NCBI RefSeq assembly: GCF_964340395.1
Contig: NC_135555.1
Span: 19,973,947 to 20,037,946, forward strand
Reading direction: 5' to 3'
DNA: 64,000 bases
Source of the DNA: Glandiceps talaboti
Taxonomy: Eukaryota > Hemichordata > Enteropneusta > Spengelidae
A program made the translations under genes and the position numbers. Of the stretch, positions 43,641 to 59,869 are shown one piece after another; the stretch's first letter is position 1; each line of letters opens with the position of its first letter. The notes beneath the pieces are model-generated. The model saw only the letters and a list, made by a program, of their open reading frames with translations. It made no database searches and was not told the DNA's origin.

Positions 43641-43865
43641 TATAAGATTATAAAGTGACTGTAAACAGTGTAATTTAAATGACTGTCTGCGCAACTGGTT
43701 ACTGAGGCCTAGACGGTCATAGGTCGATCGATCCCTTCAAGTGTTCGAACTTCGTAGAGTGGAATATCGTTCTACTGGGAAAAGGGGCGAAGGGGTGGGC
43801 TACTCCCCATAGGTCTAACAATAAAATGAGGTATGTTGTTTTCGAGTTGAAGATGGGGTCCACTC

Positions 43866-44054
43866 AATCTGATTAAAATCCGATATGGTGAAAGTGGCTA
43901 AATGCTTTATTTACCTCTATTTCCATCGTTGTGTGTCGTTTGTTTTTCTTCCGAGTGATCGTCACTCGGAACAAAAAGAAATGACACAAAACGATGGAAA
44001 TAGAGGTAAATAAAGCATTCAGCCGCTTTCACCACATCGGATTTTAATCAGATT
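43866..44054. mobile_element. 189-bp near-perfect palindrome, 11-bp flanking repeat
   Basis: Arms of about 90 bp: AATCTGATTAAAATCCGATA at the left, CGGATTTTAATCAGATT at the right, centre CCGAGTGATCGTCACTCGG. Flanked by GGGGTCCACTC at 43855-43865 and 44055-44065. A Mutator-like foldback is the best guess from the 9-11 bp duplication. Confidence 0.88.
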
Positions 44055-44189
44055 GGGGTCCACTCTAGTTCTGTATCATATTCAGATTTTGCTTGGTCGA
44101 CAAGACTCGTGTGGACCATTGTCCTTTACCATACCTGTAACATCTATTGTAAAGCGTAGTGAGTATCATTGATGGATACTAGGCTCTAT

Positions 44190-44302
44190 AGAAATTTATT
44201 TATTTATTTATTTATTTGTTTGTTTGTTTGTTTGTTTGTTCGTCCGTCCGTTCGTTCGTTCGTTCGTTCGTTCATTCATTTATTTTTTTATTTATTTAAC
44301 TG
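44190..44302. repeat. tetranucleotide array (TTTA)n-(TTTG)n-(TTCG)n-(TTTA)n
   Basis: A succession of related tetranucleotides, TTTATTTA to GTTTGTTT to CGTTCGTT and back, showing stepwise unit mutation. Confidence 0.9.
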
Positions 44303-44569
44303 TGCCGTTACTAAATTGCCTCAAAATGTTGCCTCGTACTAATTAGATTTTTAAAAACCTGTAATCGCCTAAGGGAACGAGCAGAAATTACGGTGTGTGT
44401 GTGTGTGTGGGGGGGGGGGGTTGAATGAAGAAACGATGGTGCGAAAATTCTGATGGTCTGTAAGGCAAGGGCACAAATGATTTTGCTCATGATTTCAACC
44501 AAACCTCAAGACCGGTCGTTTAATAAGTACAATTGCAAAAATTTATTGCGGTAAGACAGTTTCGGAACT

Positions 44570-44745
44570 TTAGTTCAGATTGGGTTTAATTTTGTACTTT
44601 ATGCTCAAGTCATGAGGTTGACGTTTTATAATAGTAAACTCGGTTGAACTCATGAATATATTCTGAACTATATACAAATATATCCAAATCTCTTCCCACT
44701 CGCAATCTGAACTATTTCAGATGGATATAATCCGATTACACAGGT
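44570..44745. repeat. dispersed repeat TAGTTCAGATTG..GTTCAATT
   Basis: Parts also occur at 54635-54815: TAGTTCAGATTG.GTT.AATT.TGTACTTT in the same orientation, and CTCGCAATCTGAACTATTT with ATATTCTGAAC.. in the opposite one. A rearranged foldback element is the likely source. Confidence 0.6.
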
Positions 44746-45242
44746 GCAAATGGGAAAATATAGAAATAATGATTGGCTATTCATATTGTGACGTTTTACA
44801 TCGATAACGTGTAGTTCCTTTTGAAAATAAAAGATGCACAGATGGAATAGGCATCTAGAGTGGCAACTTTTCATGGTCTAGACACAGGGACTTGGAATTG
44901 GCCATATATGTTTACAAATAGTTGTTTTTTGTTTAATATATTATTACTTTCTTTCTTTACAAAAAACATTTTTCTTTTTCTTTCTTTTTTGCTCTGTAAA
45001 AATATCTTTTCTCTACAGGGTGCCATGTAATAAAGTGATGATTTGAAAATCTGGTGTGTTTTTTTCTCAATCAATTTAACTTGTTCTTCTGTTGGTTTTA
45101 ATAAACCAACTTTACTATATACTCGCGGCTGTTGAAAGGACGACTTACTCCATATGCAAACAGGCCTAGTCAGTAGCAATCCATCACACATTGCAATTAG
45201 GTAATTTATTCAAGGAAAACACGATCCTGACATGCAAATTTT
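44746..45242. other. gene-free interval
   Basis: A/T-rich with CTTTCTTTTTC stretches. CGACTTACTCCATATGCAAA (45143) recurs as a near copy at 35769 (CGACTTACTCCGTATGCAAG) and more weakly at 33638. Confidence 0.4.
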
Positions 45243-45517
45243 GTCTACATCATAGCACCAAAAAGTAAGTCACATGTGGATGTATAATGTCATCAGATGC
45301 CATTTGGTTTAAATACAGTTGTTAAATTTATTACAGAATGCTGTTCATCATACACCCATTCAACTAGATATGAGAGAGATATTGAGGATTGAAGCCACGG
45401 ATACCTTCTAGACTATTATTTGCTTTAGTGAAATCAGTAAATATAAAAGAGGGGTGTATTGAGAGACCAAGGTCACCAGGTATCATTCATAAAGTTTCAA
45501 TTTATCACTTTTTGTAG

Positions 45518-45735
45518 GTCTATTCATGAGAAGTACTGGTAATATATCCGATAAATACTACCTTGACATTACACCAGCTGGTTGGACTGTCTCAATCTGG
45601 GGGTTTATCTATGCATGGACAATTGCATCGTTTATCTATGCCCTCATTACCATTTGTCATCTCAGCAAGACAAATTATGTGTACTTGCACCCTCAAGTGA
45701 TGACACATATATTTTACACTCTTTTTATTGCTGTT
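45518..45735 (+). pseudogene. truncated paralogue of the TspO-related gene (second exon fragment)
   Basis: Opens after the acceptor TTTTTGTAG at 45517 with the same phase as the intact exon. It retains [18 protein letters not shown] and the WG.IYAW hallmark. Homology stops near 45735 at a TGTTGTTGTCATTGCTG/(CAC)n stretch, so about 190 residues of membrane helices are gone. No counterpart of coding exon 1 lies upstream. The frame runs into a poly-Thr microsatellite and stops at 45996. Probably not functional. Confidence 0.85.
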
Positions 45736-45751
45736 GTTGTCATTGCTGCCA

Positions 45752-45802
45752 TGACCACCACCACCACCACCACCACCACCACCACCACAACAACAACAAC
45801 AA
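45752..45802. repeat. (CAC)n-(CAA)n microsatellite at the truncation point
   Basis: About 13 CAC units followed by CAA units. In copy I the equivalent (CAC)n is at 24011, 1.1 kb beyond the matching exon position, implying deletion between the two points. Confidence 0.85.
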
Positions 45803-46354
45803 CACTCCCTTCGGCATCATCATGTAATCACAATGCAATGTACCAAAGTAAAATGAAACATATGCCATGTACAATTCCTTTATTCCTTTCGCAAAGAGAT
45901 ACAATAACAACCAAACACTATTATGCAGAAGTATATTTAACTTTACCACCTAGGGACTGCTTGTCATGTCCATTTTGTCACAGCTATTCCATCTAAATTT
46001 AACCAAAAACATTTAAATCATTGTATGTGGTTAAACTATCTCTTTAATAGAAAGAACTATAAGATAACATTACAAAAATACGTCATATATATTAAAGCTG
46101 TAAACATGGTTGTGTAGTCTAAAGATTACATTGTGATACATCGTACAGAATTGTGGATCGAATTTACAATGTAAACCATGTGTCTTTACACATTACAATA
46201 GTAGTAATTTCTTGCATTTGACCTGTGTGAACTACATGACTGGAAAGATTATTCATGGCTATGTGAAATTTGTTCATTTCTTTAAATTAAAATTCATATA
46301 ATCAATAATGAAAGGTAACTGTTGAATTTTTTGTTTATTTATTTGTGTACTTAT

Positions 46355-46358
46355 GTAC

Positions 46359-46389
<31 letters not shown>

Positions 46390-46474
46390 TGTATGTATGT
46401 ATGTATGTATACGTGTATGAGTATGAACGCATGTATGTATCATTAGTGTGTGTGTGTGCATGCAAGCATGTATG

Positions 46475-46503
<29 letters not shown>
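46355..46503. repeat. (ATGT)n arrays
   Basis: Two runs (46355-46409 and 46469-46503) separated by a degenerate ATGT/GTGT segment; orthologous position to 25530-25612. Confidence 0.9.
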
Positions 46504-46505
<2 letters not shown>

Positions 46506-47030
46506 GTGGCATGTAATTTACATTTCAAAAAATGAACTTTATTCATGGTTCCAAAATATCATAGTTTACTATGAATCTTCAGCCAACTAAATCAACTAAG
46601 TAATGTTCAAGTTTTGAGTTTAAGACCAAAACTACATTTTCAAACAGTTTATAACATATCAACAATTTATACCTTGTCCCGAGAAACACCCCTACTACAT
46701 TTCAAACCAATTGACTAAACAATTTTGGAGTTTCATATTTTATATAATATTTGCACACCTTGACTTCAGTCATTTCAACAATGTCGCAACTGGCAGCCAT
46801 TTGAAGAATTTAACATGAATTCTCTTCTCTACCATAAACTTGTTTATCCCTCTTCTATATTGAAAATAAACAAGAGGAATAACATGCAAGAACAATTGCC
46901 AATCATCACCAACATTGCATTCATTGCAATGAATATTCTGTATACTTCCCAGGGAATAACGTGTACTACAGCCTACCATTCAAGGAGATTGACTCAATGT
47001 TACTGTTTTACAGTGTTTTAAAGTTGTGTG

Positions 47031-47309
47031 TGGTCAGATGTGAATGTTCACAGAAAATCTATCCACATACTCCACATTTGTGTGCTTTTGTTTTGTGTGA
47101 ATTCCTATATCATGTGTTGTTATTTGTCCTTCTTGTCTAACTCTCTTACCACATACTTCACATTTGAATGTTTTTCACCAGTGTGGATTCTTTGATGTTT
47201 GGTGAAATTCAATGAAAGGTTTTACCACACACTTCACATTTTTATGATTGTTCACATGTGTGCTTCTTCTGTGTATGGTCATAATTCCTTTAAAACTGAA
47301 AGTCTTACT
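47031..47309 (-). pseudogene. decayed zinc fingers 3' of the 26-finger gene
   Basis: The minus strand retains CEVCGK, HTGE and CGVCGK-like words in broken frames over three to four finger lengths. As in the first gene, the array once extended further. Confidence 0.8.
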
Positions 47310-49550
47310 TCACACACCACATTTGTGTGACTTTTCACCTGTGTGGATTCTTTTATGTTTAGTCATACTTCCTTTCACACTGAAAGTGTTACCACATACA
47401 TCACATTTGTATGGCTTTTCACCTGTGTGGATTCTTTTATGTTTGGTCATATCACCTTTCTCACTGAACGTCTTACCACATACATCACATTTGTATGGCT
47501 TTTCACCAGTGTGGATTCTTTTATGCTTAGTCATATTGCTTTTCTCACTGAACATCTTTCCACATACTTCACATTTATATGGCTTTTCACCTGTGTGGAT
47601 TCTTTGATGTATGATCATATTTCCTTTCACACTGAAAGTGTTACCACACACATCACATCTGTATGGCTTTTCACCAGTGTGGATTCTTTTATGCTTAGTC
47701 ATACTTCCTTTCTCACTGAACATCTGTCCACATACTTCACATTTGTATGGTTTTTCACCTGTGTGGATCCTTCGATGGTTAGTAAAATATCCTTTCCGAC
47801 TGAAAGTTTTTCCACACACATCACATTTATATGGCTTTTCACCAGTGTGGATTCTTTGATGTATGATCATATTTCTTTTCACACTGAAAGTGTTACCACA
47901 TACTTCACATCTGTATGGCTTTTCACCAGTGTGGATTCCTTTATGCTTAGTCATACTTCCTTTCTCACTGAACATCTGTCCACATACTTCACATTTGTAT
48001 GGTTTTTCACCTGTGTGAATTCTTTGATGGTTAGTAAAACTTCCTTTTACACTGAAAGTCTTTCCACACACATCACATTTGTGTGGTTTTTCACCTGTGT
48101 GGATTCTTTGATGTATGGTCATGTGTCCTTTCACACTGAAAGTGTTACCACACACATCACATTTGTATGGCTTTTCACCAGTGTGGATTCTTTTATGTAT
48201 GGTCATACTTCCTTTATGACTGACAGCCTTACCACACACATCACATTTGTATGGCTTTTCACCAGTGTGGATTCTTTGATGGCTGGTGATATGTCCTTGC
48301 CGACTGAAAGTCTTACCACACACTTCACATATGTATGGTTTTTCACCTGTGTGGATTCTTTTATGTTTGGTCAGATTTCCTTTCGCACTGAAAGTCTTAC
48401 CACACACTTCACATTTGTATGGCTTTTCACCAGTGTGAATTCTTTTATGTGTGGCCATATGTTCTTGCCGCCTGAAAGTCTTTCCACACACTTCACATCT
48501 GTATGGCTTTTCACCTGTGTGGATTCTTTTATGTGTGATCATACATCCTTGTTGACTAAAACTCTTTTTACATACTTCACATTTGTATGGCTTTTCACCA
48601 GTGTGGATTCTTCTATGCATGGTCATATGTCCTTTGTGACTGAAAGTCTTTCCACACACATCACATTTGTATGGCTTTTCACCAGTGTGGATTCTTTTAT
48701 GTATGGTCATACTTCCTTTATGACTGACAGCCATACCACACACATCACATTTGTATGGCTTTTCACCAGTGTGGATTCTTTGATGGCTGGTGATATGTCC
48801 TTGCCGACTGAAAGTCTTACCACACACTTCACATATGTATGGTTTTTCACCTGTGTGGATTCTTTTATGTTTGGTCAGATTTCCTTTCGCACTGAAAGTC
48901 TTACCACACACTTCACATTTGTATGGCTTTTCACCAGTGTGAATTCTTTTATGTGTGGCCACATGTTGTTGCCACCTGAAAGTCTTTCCACACACTTCAC
49001 ATCTGTATGGCTTTTCACATGTGTGGATTCTTTTATGCGTGATCATACATCCTTGTTGACTAAAACTCTTTTTACATACTTCACATTTGTATGGCTTTTC
49101 ACCAGTGTGGATTCTTTTGTGTATGGTCAAACTTCCTTTATAATGGAAAGCCTCACCACACACTTCACATTTGTATGGCTTTTCACCAGTGTGGATTTTT
49201 CTATGTATGGTCATATGTTCTTGCTGACTGAAAGTCTTTCCACACACTGCACATCTGTATGGCTTTTCACCAGTGTGGATTTTTCTATGTATGGTGATAT
49301 GTTCTTGCCGACTGAAAGTCTTTCCACACACTTCACATTTGAATGGTTTTTCATCAGTGTGGATCCTTTTATGTAGCATTAGACATCTTTGTTGACTACA
49401 GCTCTCACCACACACTTCACATCTGTATGGCTTTTTACCTGTGTGGATCCTTGTATGGGTGGTCAGCTTTCCCTTAACACTGAAAGTCTTTCCACACACT
49501 TCACATTTGTATGGCTTTCCAAAACCCTGGGTTCTCCATTGTTTATCCAT
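47310..49550 (-). CDS. C2H2 zinc-finger protein, 26 fingers, 746 aa
   Basis: A single open exon with 26 consecutive Krueppel fingers and HTGEKPYKC linkers, ending at a broken 27th finger ([11 protein letters not shown]). The leader [11 protein letters not shown] runs straight into finger 1. No effector domain is visible. Fingers 6-10 and 12-16 form a repeated block with 504-bp (six-finger) periodicity and near-identical helices ([27 protein letters not shown]). Fingers 19-20 and 22-23 also repeat ([17 protein letters not shown]). This is recent unequal exchange within the array. Known biology: such polyzinc-finger proteins bind long DNA sites and diversify quickly, often against transposons; this protein's targets are unknown. 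Tandem paralogue of the 15-finger gene, sharing upstream sequence. Confidence 0.92.
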   Translation of the reverse strand: MDKQWRTQGFGKPYKCEVCGKTFSVKGKLTTHTRIHTGKKPYRCEVCGESCSQQRCLMLHKRIHTDEKPFKCEVCGKTFSRQEHITIHRKIHTGEKPYRCAVCGKTFSQQEHMTIHRKIHTGEKPYKCEVCGEAFHYKGSLTIHKRIHTGEKPYKCEVCKKSFSQQGCMITHKRIHTCEKPYRCEVCGKTFRWQQHVATHKRIHTGEKPYKCEVCGKTFSAKGNLTKHKRIHTGEKPYICEVCGKTFSRQGHITSHQRIHTGEKPYKCDVCGMAVSHKGSMTIHKRIHTGEKPYKCDVCGKTFSHKGHMTMHRRIHTGEKPYKCEVCKKSFSQQGCMITHKRIHTGEKPYRCEVCGKTFRRQEHMATHKRIHTGEKPYKCEVCGKTFSAKGNLTKHKRIHTGEKPYICEVCGKTFSRQGHITSHQRIHTGEKPYKCDVCGKAVSHKGSMTIHKRIHTGEKPYKCDVCGNTFSVKGHMTIHQRIHTGEKPHKCDVCGKTFSVKGSFTNHQRIHTGEKPYKCEVCGQMFSEKGSMTKHKGIHTGEKPYRCEVCGNTFSVKRNMIIHQRIHTGEKPYKCDVCGKTFSRKGYFTNHRRIHTGEKPYKCEVCGQMFSEKGSMTKHKRIHTGEKPYRCDVCGNTFSVKGNMIIHQRIHTGEKPYKCEVCGKMFSEKSNMTKHKRIHTGEKPYKCDVCGKTFSEKGDMTKHKRIHTGEKPYKCDVCGNTFSVKGSMTKHKRIHTGEKSHKCGV

Positions 49551-49760
49551 ATCAGCTTAAGCTCAAACATCCAATATAAAACATTTGTTGAGCTGTTAGC
49601 TTCTTAATGAAGTACTTGTTTGTGTGGTACACATATATCTTATATATCACAGCCACATGTACACCAATACTGCCTTTACTCTATGTTGCTTCACTTTGTT
49701 TTTAACTGACATATAATTCTTTCAGACCAGTTGATCATAAATATTCCTGAAAGATAAAAT
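49551..49760 (-). promoter_or_regulatory. conserved 5' region of zinc-finger gene 2
   Basis: Counterpart of 30908-31100. GAAGCTAACAG on the minus strand resembles an acceptor near 49600. Confidence 0.5.
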
Positions 49761-53510
<3,750 letters not shown>

Positions 53511-55385
53511 TGTATTGGAATTTTCTAGCAGAATGCAATAAAATGCTGATAATATTGATAATAATATTGACGTGTTTAGCCAATTGTATATGATGGGGGT
53601 AAACTATTTTTCTGTGATCACGCAAGTCCACTCACAGCGAGATATAGACAAGGTTTGCAACAGAACACAATTTCCGTACGGCAACACGAACTTTTAACCG
53701 GCCGTTTTACTCAACAAACTTTTCGAAAGTTTTACCTTCCGTCACCGCTATTCCTAGTTCGAGTCCCAAATTTAATAAACTTCCGATATCGTGTCGTTGT
53801 TACAATCGGACCATGCGCACGAAAGATATCAACCGATTTCTGACGCGATGTGGGAGAATTGGAGCGAGTATTTTTTTAAAAAATTATATTTTGTTTGCAA
53901 TATATGTTGGTTATCATGGCAAATTTCACCGTCTTTTTTTTTTATAAATGTTTATTCAGCTATGTAAATGCTCAAATATGTTCACATTGTGTTGAAAACA
54001 CGTCTACGACAAATACTCCGAACTGTTCAAACGATATCTCTCTTGACAGCCATTAATTACCAATGCAAGTTTGCATTTATGGAGCATGCACATTTAGATA
54101 TGCCATAGAAGGTAAGTTTGAATCAATGCCTCTTTGTTACATTGCATACAAAAGAAATGAGTATAAATGGTAGATGTGCGTCCGATTTTAGATCATGATA
54201 AAAATTTGCTCGGAATGAAATTGTAGAAGCATTATGGTATTGACTACATCTAAATGGACAGACGAAAGCAATAAAACTCCAAAACACCGGCCCTCCAAGT
54301 CGGTTAAAAATTCCCGGCCCTTACGGGGTAACATTTTGGGACAATTAATGGCACAGTTATTATTTGGTAAATGACAATGGATCACACTGCTCTTTTAGAC
54401 CAAGCAAAATCGAACATAATTCAGAGTGGTCCCAATATTAGACTCTTCAGCTCGAAAACAACAGACAATATTTTATTTTATTTTTGGACCAAAAAGGGCT
54501 AGAAAACCACGAAAGGGCGGCATATATACGTATAGTCAAACAAGGGGAGTAGTCCCTCCCTCCAGTAGACCGATATTGCCAGAGCCACACTTGACACTAG
54601 TAGAAAAAATAGTACAGTTTACGACACTTTCCGTACTATAGTTCAGATTGAGTTCAATTCTGTACTTTTATGCTGATGAGGTGGACGTTTCTGTACTTTC
54701 CCATTAGCGCCTGTCTAATCGGATTATACTCGATCTGAAAAATAGTTCAGATTGCGAGTCGGAAGTGATTTGAATACATTTGCATTTAGTTCAGAATATA
54801 TTCATGAGTTCACCCCCATAACCGGGCAGTAAACAAATGAATATTCAAATCTACCGTGCTTGCAATCAATACGTACATAAACGCTATACGTGTAGCTAGT
54901 GTATTCGATACATATGTATGTATATAAGCAGGCTTATGATATGAACTACATGGTTAGGACGTACGTAGATTGTAATATCACAGGGCTCATTTTGAAATAA
55001 ATGTTCGTAGTACGCCTTTTCATTATGCACTACATACCGCCACCACTAAACGTGTTTCACATTTCTACGCGTTTGATGCATAGTAATACAGATTTAGATG
55101 ACATGACAATCGTTTCCAATAATAGTTTAAAATTGGGCCACAAATATTGCTAGTGTATGGAGCTTCTTAACAAACCTGACCGGCCAATAGCGTCAACAAA
55201 CTCACAGTAGAGACGTGCTGACAGATTTGAGTCTGTGGACATTATTTCTAGCTAAGTAAAATTGAGTGACTATTGGGAATATTATATGGCATCCATGTCG
55301 TCCATGTCGTCTATAGTTTCTGACTGACCGTGTTATGTACAACGTAACGCTGAACGAAATACGGTCCATCAGGAATTAACTAGAC
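53511..55385. other. gene-free interval
   Basis: No recognisable exon. 54635-54815 is a second copy of the TAGTTCAGATTG repeat. Confidence 0.4.
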
Positions 55386-55412
55386 CATGGAAGTATAACC
55401 CATACTTCCATG
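55386..55412. mobile_element. ultrashort palindromic insertion, CATGGAAGTATAACCC class, 7-bp repeats
   Basis: A 27-bp insert with 11-bp perfect arms (CATGGAAGTAT and ATACTTCCATG) and a 5-base loop. Flanked by ACTAGAC at 55379-55385 and 55413-55419. Confidence 0.7.
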
Positions 55413-55903
55413 ACTAGACTAACCTCTATGGGAATAGTATTCTTGTCCATGTGTCGTTTATAGAACAATTAAGTGTTAGGGTGTGATCTTCACAGTAATA
55501 AACAAGCCTTTAGAAGAACAACAGGTATTCACGCCTCAAATATCTTGGGCATCATCCAAATTACGATCATGAGCACCAAAGTAAAGGAAATACTTAATGA
55601 CGTTCGGCATGCAGAACCCCCCCCCCCCCGGGCCCGTACCTATGGGTACATGCCCGGCATCCATGTAACTGTTATATCACTCTACGTGACGATTCTGAGG
55701 GCCCTCATCTCTTATTCTCTTGTTTTATTTCAATTATACTCATAACTCCTGTTTTTATAGTATAACTGTACAATTGGCTTCGATCAGTGCATTCCAGATT
55801 TTCATGAGTCATGAGTGCACATTGCACAGATATCTGCAGAATACTTAAAAGGATTATGGGTAATGTATGCATATGCGGGAAAAACAAACTGCTGTAAGGA
55901 GCA
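55413..55903. other. gene-free interval
   Basis: A C-run with GGGCCCG lies at 55617-55636. No gene or repeat recognised otherwise. Confidence 0.4.
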
Positions 55904-56057
55904 TAGTCTCGCTGCCAGACTCGAGACTATCGTCCCTAATCTGTTTACCGAGCGGCGCAGCCGCGAGAATAGAGGGGGACTGGTCCCGCTCTTCTCGCGG
56001 CTGCGCCGCTCGGTAAACAGATTAGGGACGATAGTCTCGAGTCTGGCAGCGAGACTA
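55904..56057. mobile_element. 154-bp near-perfect palindromic MITE, 9-bp TSD
   Basis: Arms of about 70 bp: TAGTCTCGCTGCCAGACTCG at the left, complement at the right, with GCGGCGCAGCCGCGAGAA in the interior. Flanked by perfect TAAGGAGCA at 55895-55903 and 56058-56066. Much more GC-rich than its surroundings. The 9-bp TSD suggests a Mutator-like transposase. Confidence 0.93.
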
Positions 56058-56066
56058 TAAGGAGCA

Positions 56067-57217
56067 CTGACTTTGCCCTCATATCTTCATCCCATTTTGC
56101 ACTAAAGAAGTTTCACATGGCTCTCATATTTCATATATACTCTTTCTAAATATATGGTGATGCAACATGAGTAAAAATAACTGGGGTTAACTAAGTTTGG
56201 TAGTCAATATAGCAGGTTTACCATCAAACTGACGCAAAATTTGTTTCAAATTTGTCTAGTAAAAACCGTTGGCCCAGTTGTCGATTAGGCTTACAAGTTA
56301 CACAAAGCATGATAAGACACTGTGAATGGTGCAAATAAACAACGTGCGAAATGCCAAATACCAAATGCAAACAATACAAGCGAACAAAAGGGCCTGTATG
56401 CACTCTAATAGCCCGATATTTTGCCTAAAATCAGGCTCACATGTGCGAACGGTGTGTTTTTGAGTTTTTGACGTACCTAGTAGGCAGTGATGTAGATAAT
56501 AGCCGGTTACCGGTCACAACGCCCAGCTATAACTTATAAGTATAACAGTTGTGGGACCGGCTTAGGAAAGTACTCAAACCTGACGATCATTGAACAAATT
56601 CTAAGGTTGGAAAATTAAATATGAGTTGCCCGGGAGTTCTAATAGCAAGTAAAATACCCAAAGTGTAAACAAAAAGATAAATTAATTCATAATTATTTGG
56701 AAAACATTAGACGATTACGCAGTAAAACAAGACTGGCCACGCTATCGCTAGCGAAAGCCTTCGAACTAGTTTCATAACGACCGGACGTTGAAGGAAGCGC
56801 GAAGCGAAGTGTGAGGTCAATGTGACGTCTCATGATGATGTATGATGCATCAACATGACGTTTACGTAGAGTTGCACTAAATGTTTTCTAAACTTCAGTG
56901 GAAAGAATTTTTGTCGATCAGACACTGACTATGTTTAAATTCTTAAAACATCTGAGAAAACTGAAGAGGGGAAGCAAAATGTGACACTGACAGACAAGCC
57001 AGACGTACGGCACATGTACAGAAGGCGAGGCACACCCTCTGATGCAAACTGGATAATTATCGTGCGTGTCACGTATAAGGCATCAGATGTAATACATGTA
57101 GCTAACCAAATATTCTTGTACTGCAGTCTTTCTTGTAACAGGTATTGGAAATTGTCAGAAACCTGATGATTTTATGACTGAATAAGTTTCGATACGGAGA
57201 CGAGAGAGAGGGGGAGA
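56067..57217. other. gene-free interval
   Basis: No coding signal. GCCGGTTACCGGTC at 56504 is a small palindrome. Confidence 0.4.
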
Positions 57218-58368
<1,151 letters not shown>

Positions 58369-58840
58369 CATACACTTATACAAATGTAAATTTACTTGGT
58401 AAACAACTGCTCCTGAGGTTTAATTTTGGTTCAAATCATGAGCAGAATATTCGGGGGCCCTTTCAGACCATCACAATTGTCATGCCCCCCTCCCTTTGAA
58501 CCTCAATTTTGTTCATGCCCCCCCCCCGTAAATTCTGACTCCAGCATAATTTCAAGTTTATTCCGAGCTCGGTATTACAGGCATTCGACTAGAGTCTTTA
58601 TACCTCAAAGATATACAACAGTCCATTTCTGTACAAGGCATATCAGAAACCAAACATTTGCAGTGTGGAGTGTCACAAAACCCTGTGCTTGGTCCACTCT
58701 TACACGCGTATGCTGTCTATACACATCACCACTTGGAAAGCTAATCCGACATCAAAATCTCAATATGCAACAACATGCAGACGACAACCAGATTTACCAA
58801 TATATTTCCCCAATCACATACGTCAACTACAGTAACTAAG

Positions 58841-59424
58841 ATGGAAACTGTTGCACATGATATTAAACGACCCAAAATAAGCTAGTTTAATGATGGCAAA
58901 ACCGAGGTCCTCCTTATCACGTCTCAGTTCAACAGGCTTCCTCGTCTCATGAACCACATCAACATGGGATCGTCTTCTGTGCAGTTAGTGGATTCAGCAT
59001 GTACCATTTGTGTAACAATTGATGACCGTTATAACCTCAAGAAGCACATCTCGTTGACATGTAGATCAGTTCTTTTTCACCCCCGAACAATAGGTCGCAT
59101 CATTGACAGTGGAGGGGGCCCCTCCACTGTCTATGGAAACTGTTGCACATGATATTAAACGACCCAAAATAAGCTAGTTTAATGATGGCAAAACCGAGGT
59201 CCTCCTTATCACGTCTCAGTTCAACAGGCTTCCTCGTCTCATGAACCACATCAACATGGGATCGTCTTCTGTGCAGTTAGTGGATTCAGCATGTACCATT
59301 TGTGTAACAATTGATGACCGTTATAACCTCAAGAAGCACATCTCGTTGACATGTAGATCAGTTCTTTTTCACCCCCGAACAATAGGTCGCATCATTGACA
59401 GTGGAGGGGGCCCCTCCACTGTCT
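58841..59424 (+). repeat. apparently identical 292-bp tandem duplication
   Basis: Units 58841-59132 and 59133-59424; I find no differences on reading. Both boundaries carry ATGG microhomology (58841, 59133, 59425), and the second lies at the end of the palindromic insert. Confidence 0.92.
59101..59134. mobile_element. ultrashort palindromic insertion, CCATAGAC class (first duplicated copy)
   Basis: Identical to 59393-59426; its right-hand target repeat is cut off after GG by the duplication junction. Confidence 0.7.
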
Positions 59425-59426
59425 AT
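59393..59426. mobile_element. ultrashort palindromic insertion, CCATAGAC class, 8-bp direct repeats
   Basis: A 34-bp insert starting CATTGACAGTGGAGGGG and ending CCCCTCCACTGTCTAT. Flanked by GGTCGCAT at 59385-59392 and 59427-59434. It interrupts the reverse transcriptase between RTIGRI and RIRQYL; removing insert plus one target repeat restores the family's usual spacing. Confidence 0.8.
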
Positions 59427-59640
59427 GGTCGCATACGCCAGTATCTTACAAACGGAGTTTGTCAGAACCTTGGTCATGCACTTATATCATCGATACCCGA
59501 CTACTGAATGGCCCTTCTGTATGGGCTGCCAGCTAAAAACATTGTCCCTCTTGAACATGCCCAAAATACAGCAGCTAGGATTGTGTCAGGTACAAAGAAA
59601 ACAGATGACGTCACATCGGTTCTTTCAATAACACAGTTTA

Positions 59641-59869
59641 GTTAGAAATCACACTGGCGTCAAGTGTAGTTACATAATATACCAGTAGGTAGGGCCTACA
59701 TGTGCATGTAGTCTCAGGTCACTACATTGTGGTCTGAGATGTAGTTTACACCACTATGACCTAAGAACTTGAACCAGGGCTGAGGAGAAGTGGTCTGAGG
59801 TTAAAGTTTTGCAGCTCTCGTTCAGCAATCTCAAAACATTTCAGCCTACTTCCCGTAATGAACACTTGT
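59641..59869. other. tail of the plus-strand RT relic or unassigned DNA
   Basis: CTCAGGTCACTACATTGTGG and repeated TCTGAGATGTAG/TCTGAGGTTAAAG words; no frame interpretable. Confidence 0.35.

Larger units (their letters stand above)
45243..47030 (+). repeat. segmental duplication, copy II (TspO end)
   Basis: Partner of 22362-26155, but about 2 kb shorter because the block equivalent to roughly 22905-24010 is missing. Order and orientation are conserved. Confidence 0.8.
58540..59640 (+). pseudogene. non-LTR reverse transcriptase relic with internal duplication and palindrome insertions
   Basis: Broken frames carry CGVSQNPVLGPLL (degenerate GVPQGSVLGP box, about 58650-58690) and HADDNQIY (degenerate YADD catalytic box, about 58772). 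After the duplication comes thumb-region sequence: ICVTIDDRYNLKKHI, RTIGRI, then RIRQYLTNGV and ALISSIPDY, and further ARIVSGT-like words to about 59640. The order is that of CR1/Jockey-type LINE polymerases. Frameshifts, stops and the 292-bp duplication show it is dead. Confidence 0.75.

Noticed and set aside
47343-49376. 677-codon plus-strand frame opposite the 26-finger gene (and similar frames at 29354-30937)
   Set aside because: It is the complement of the 84-bp finger repeat; the T/S/F-rich periodic translation mirrors HTGEKPYKC linkers and has no independent support.
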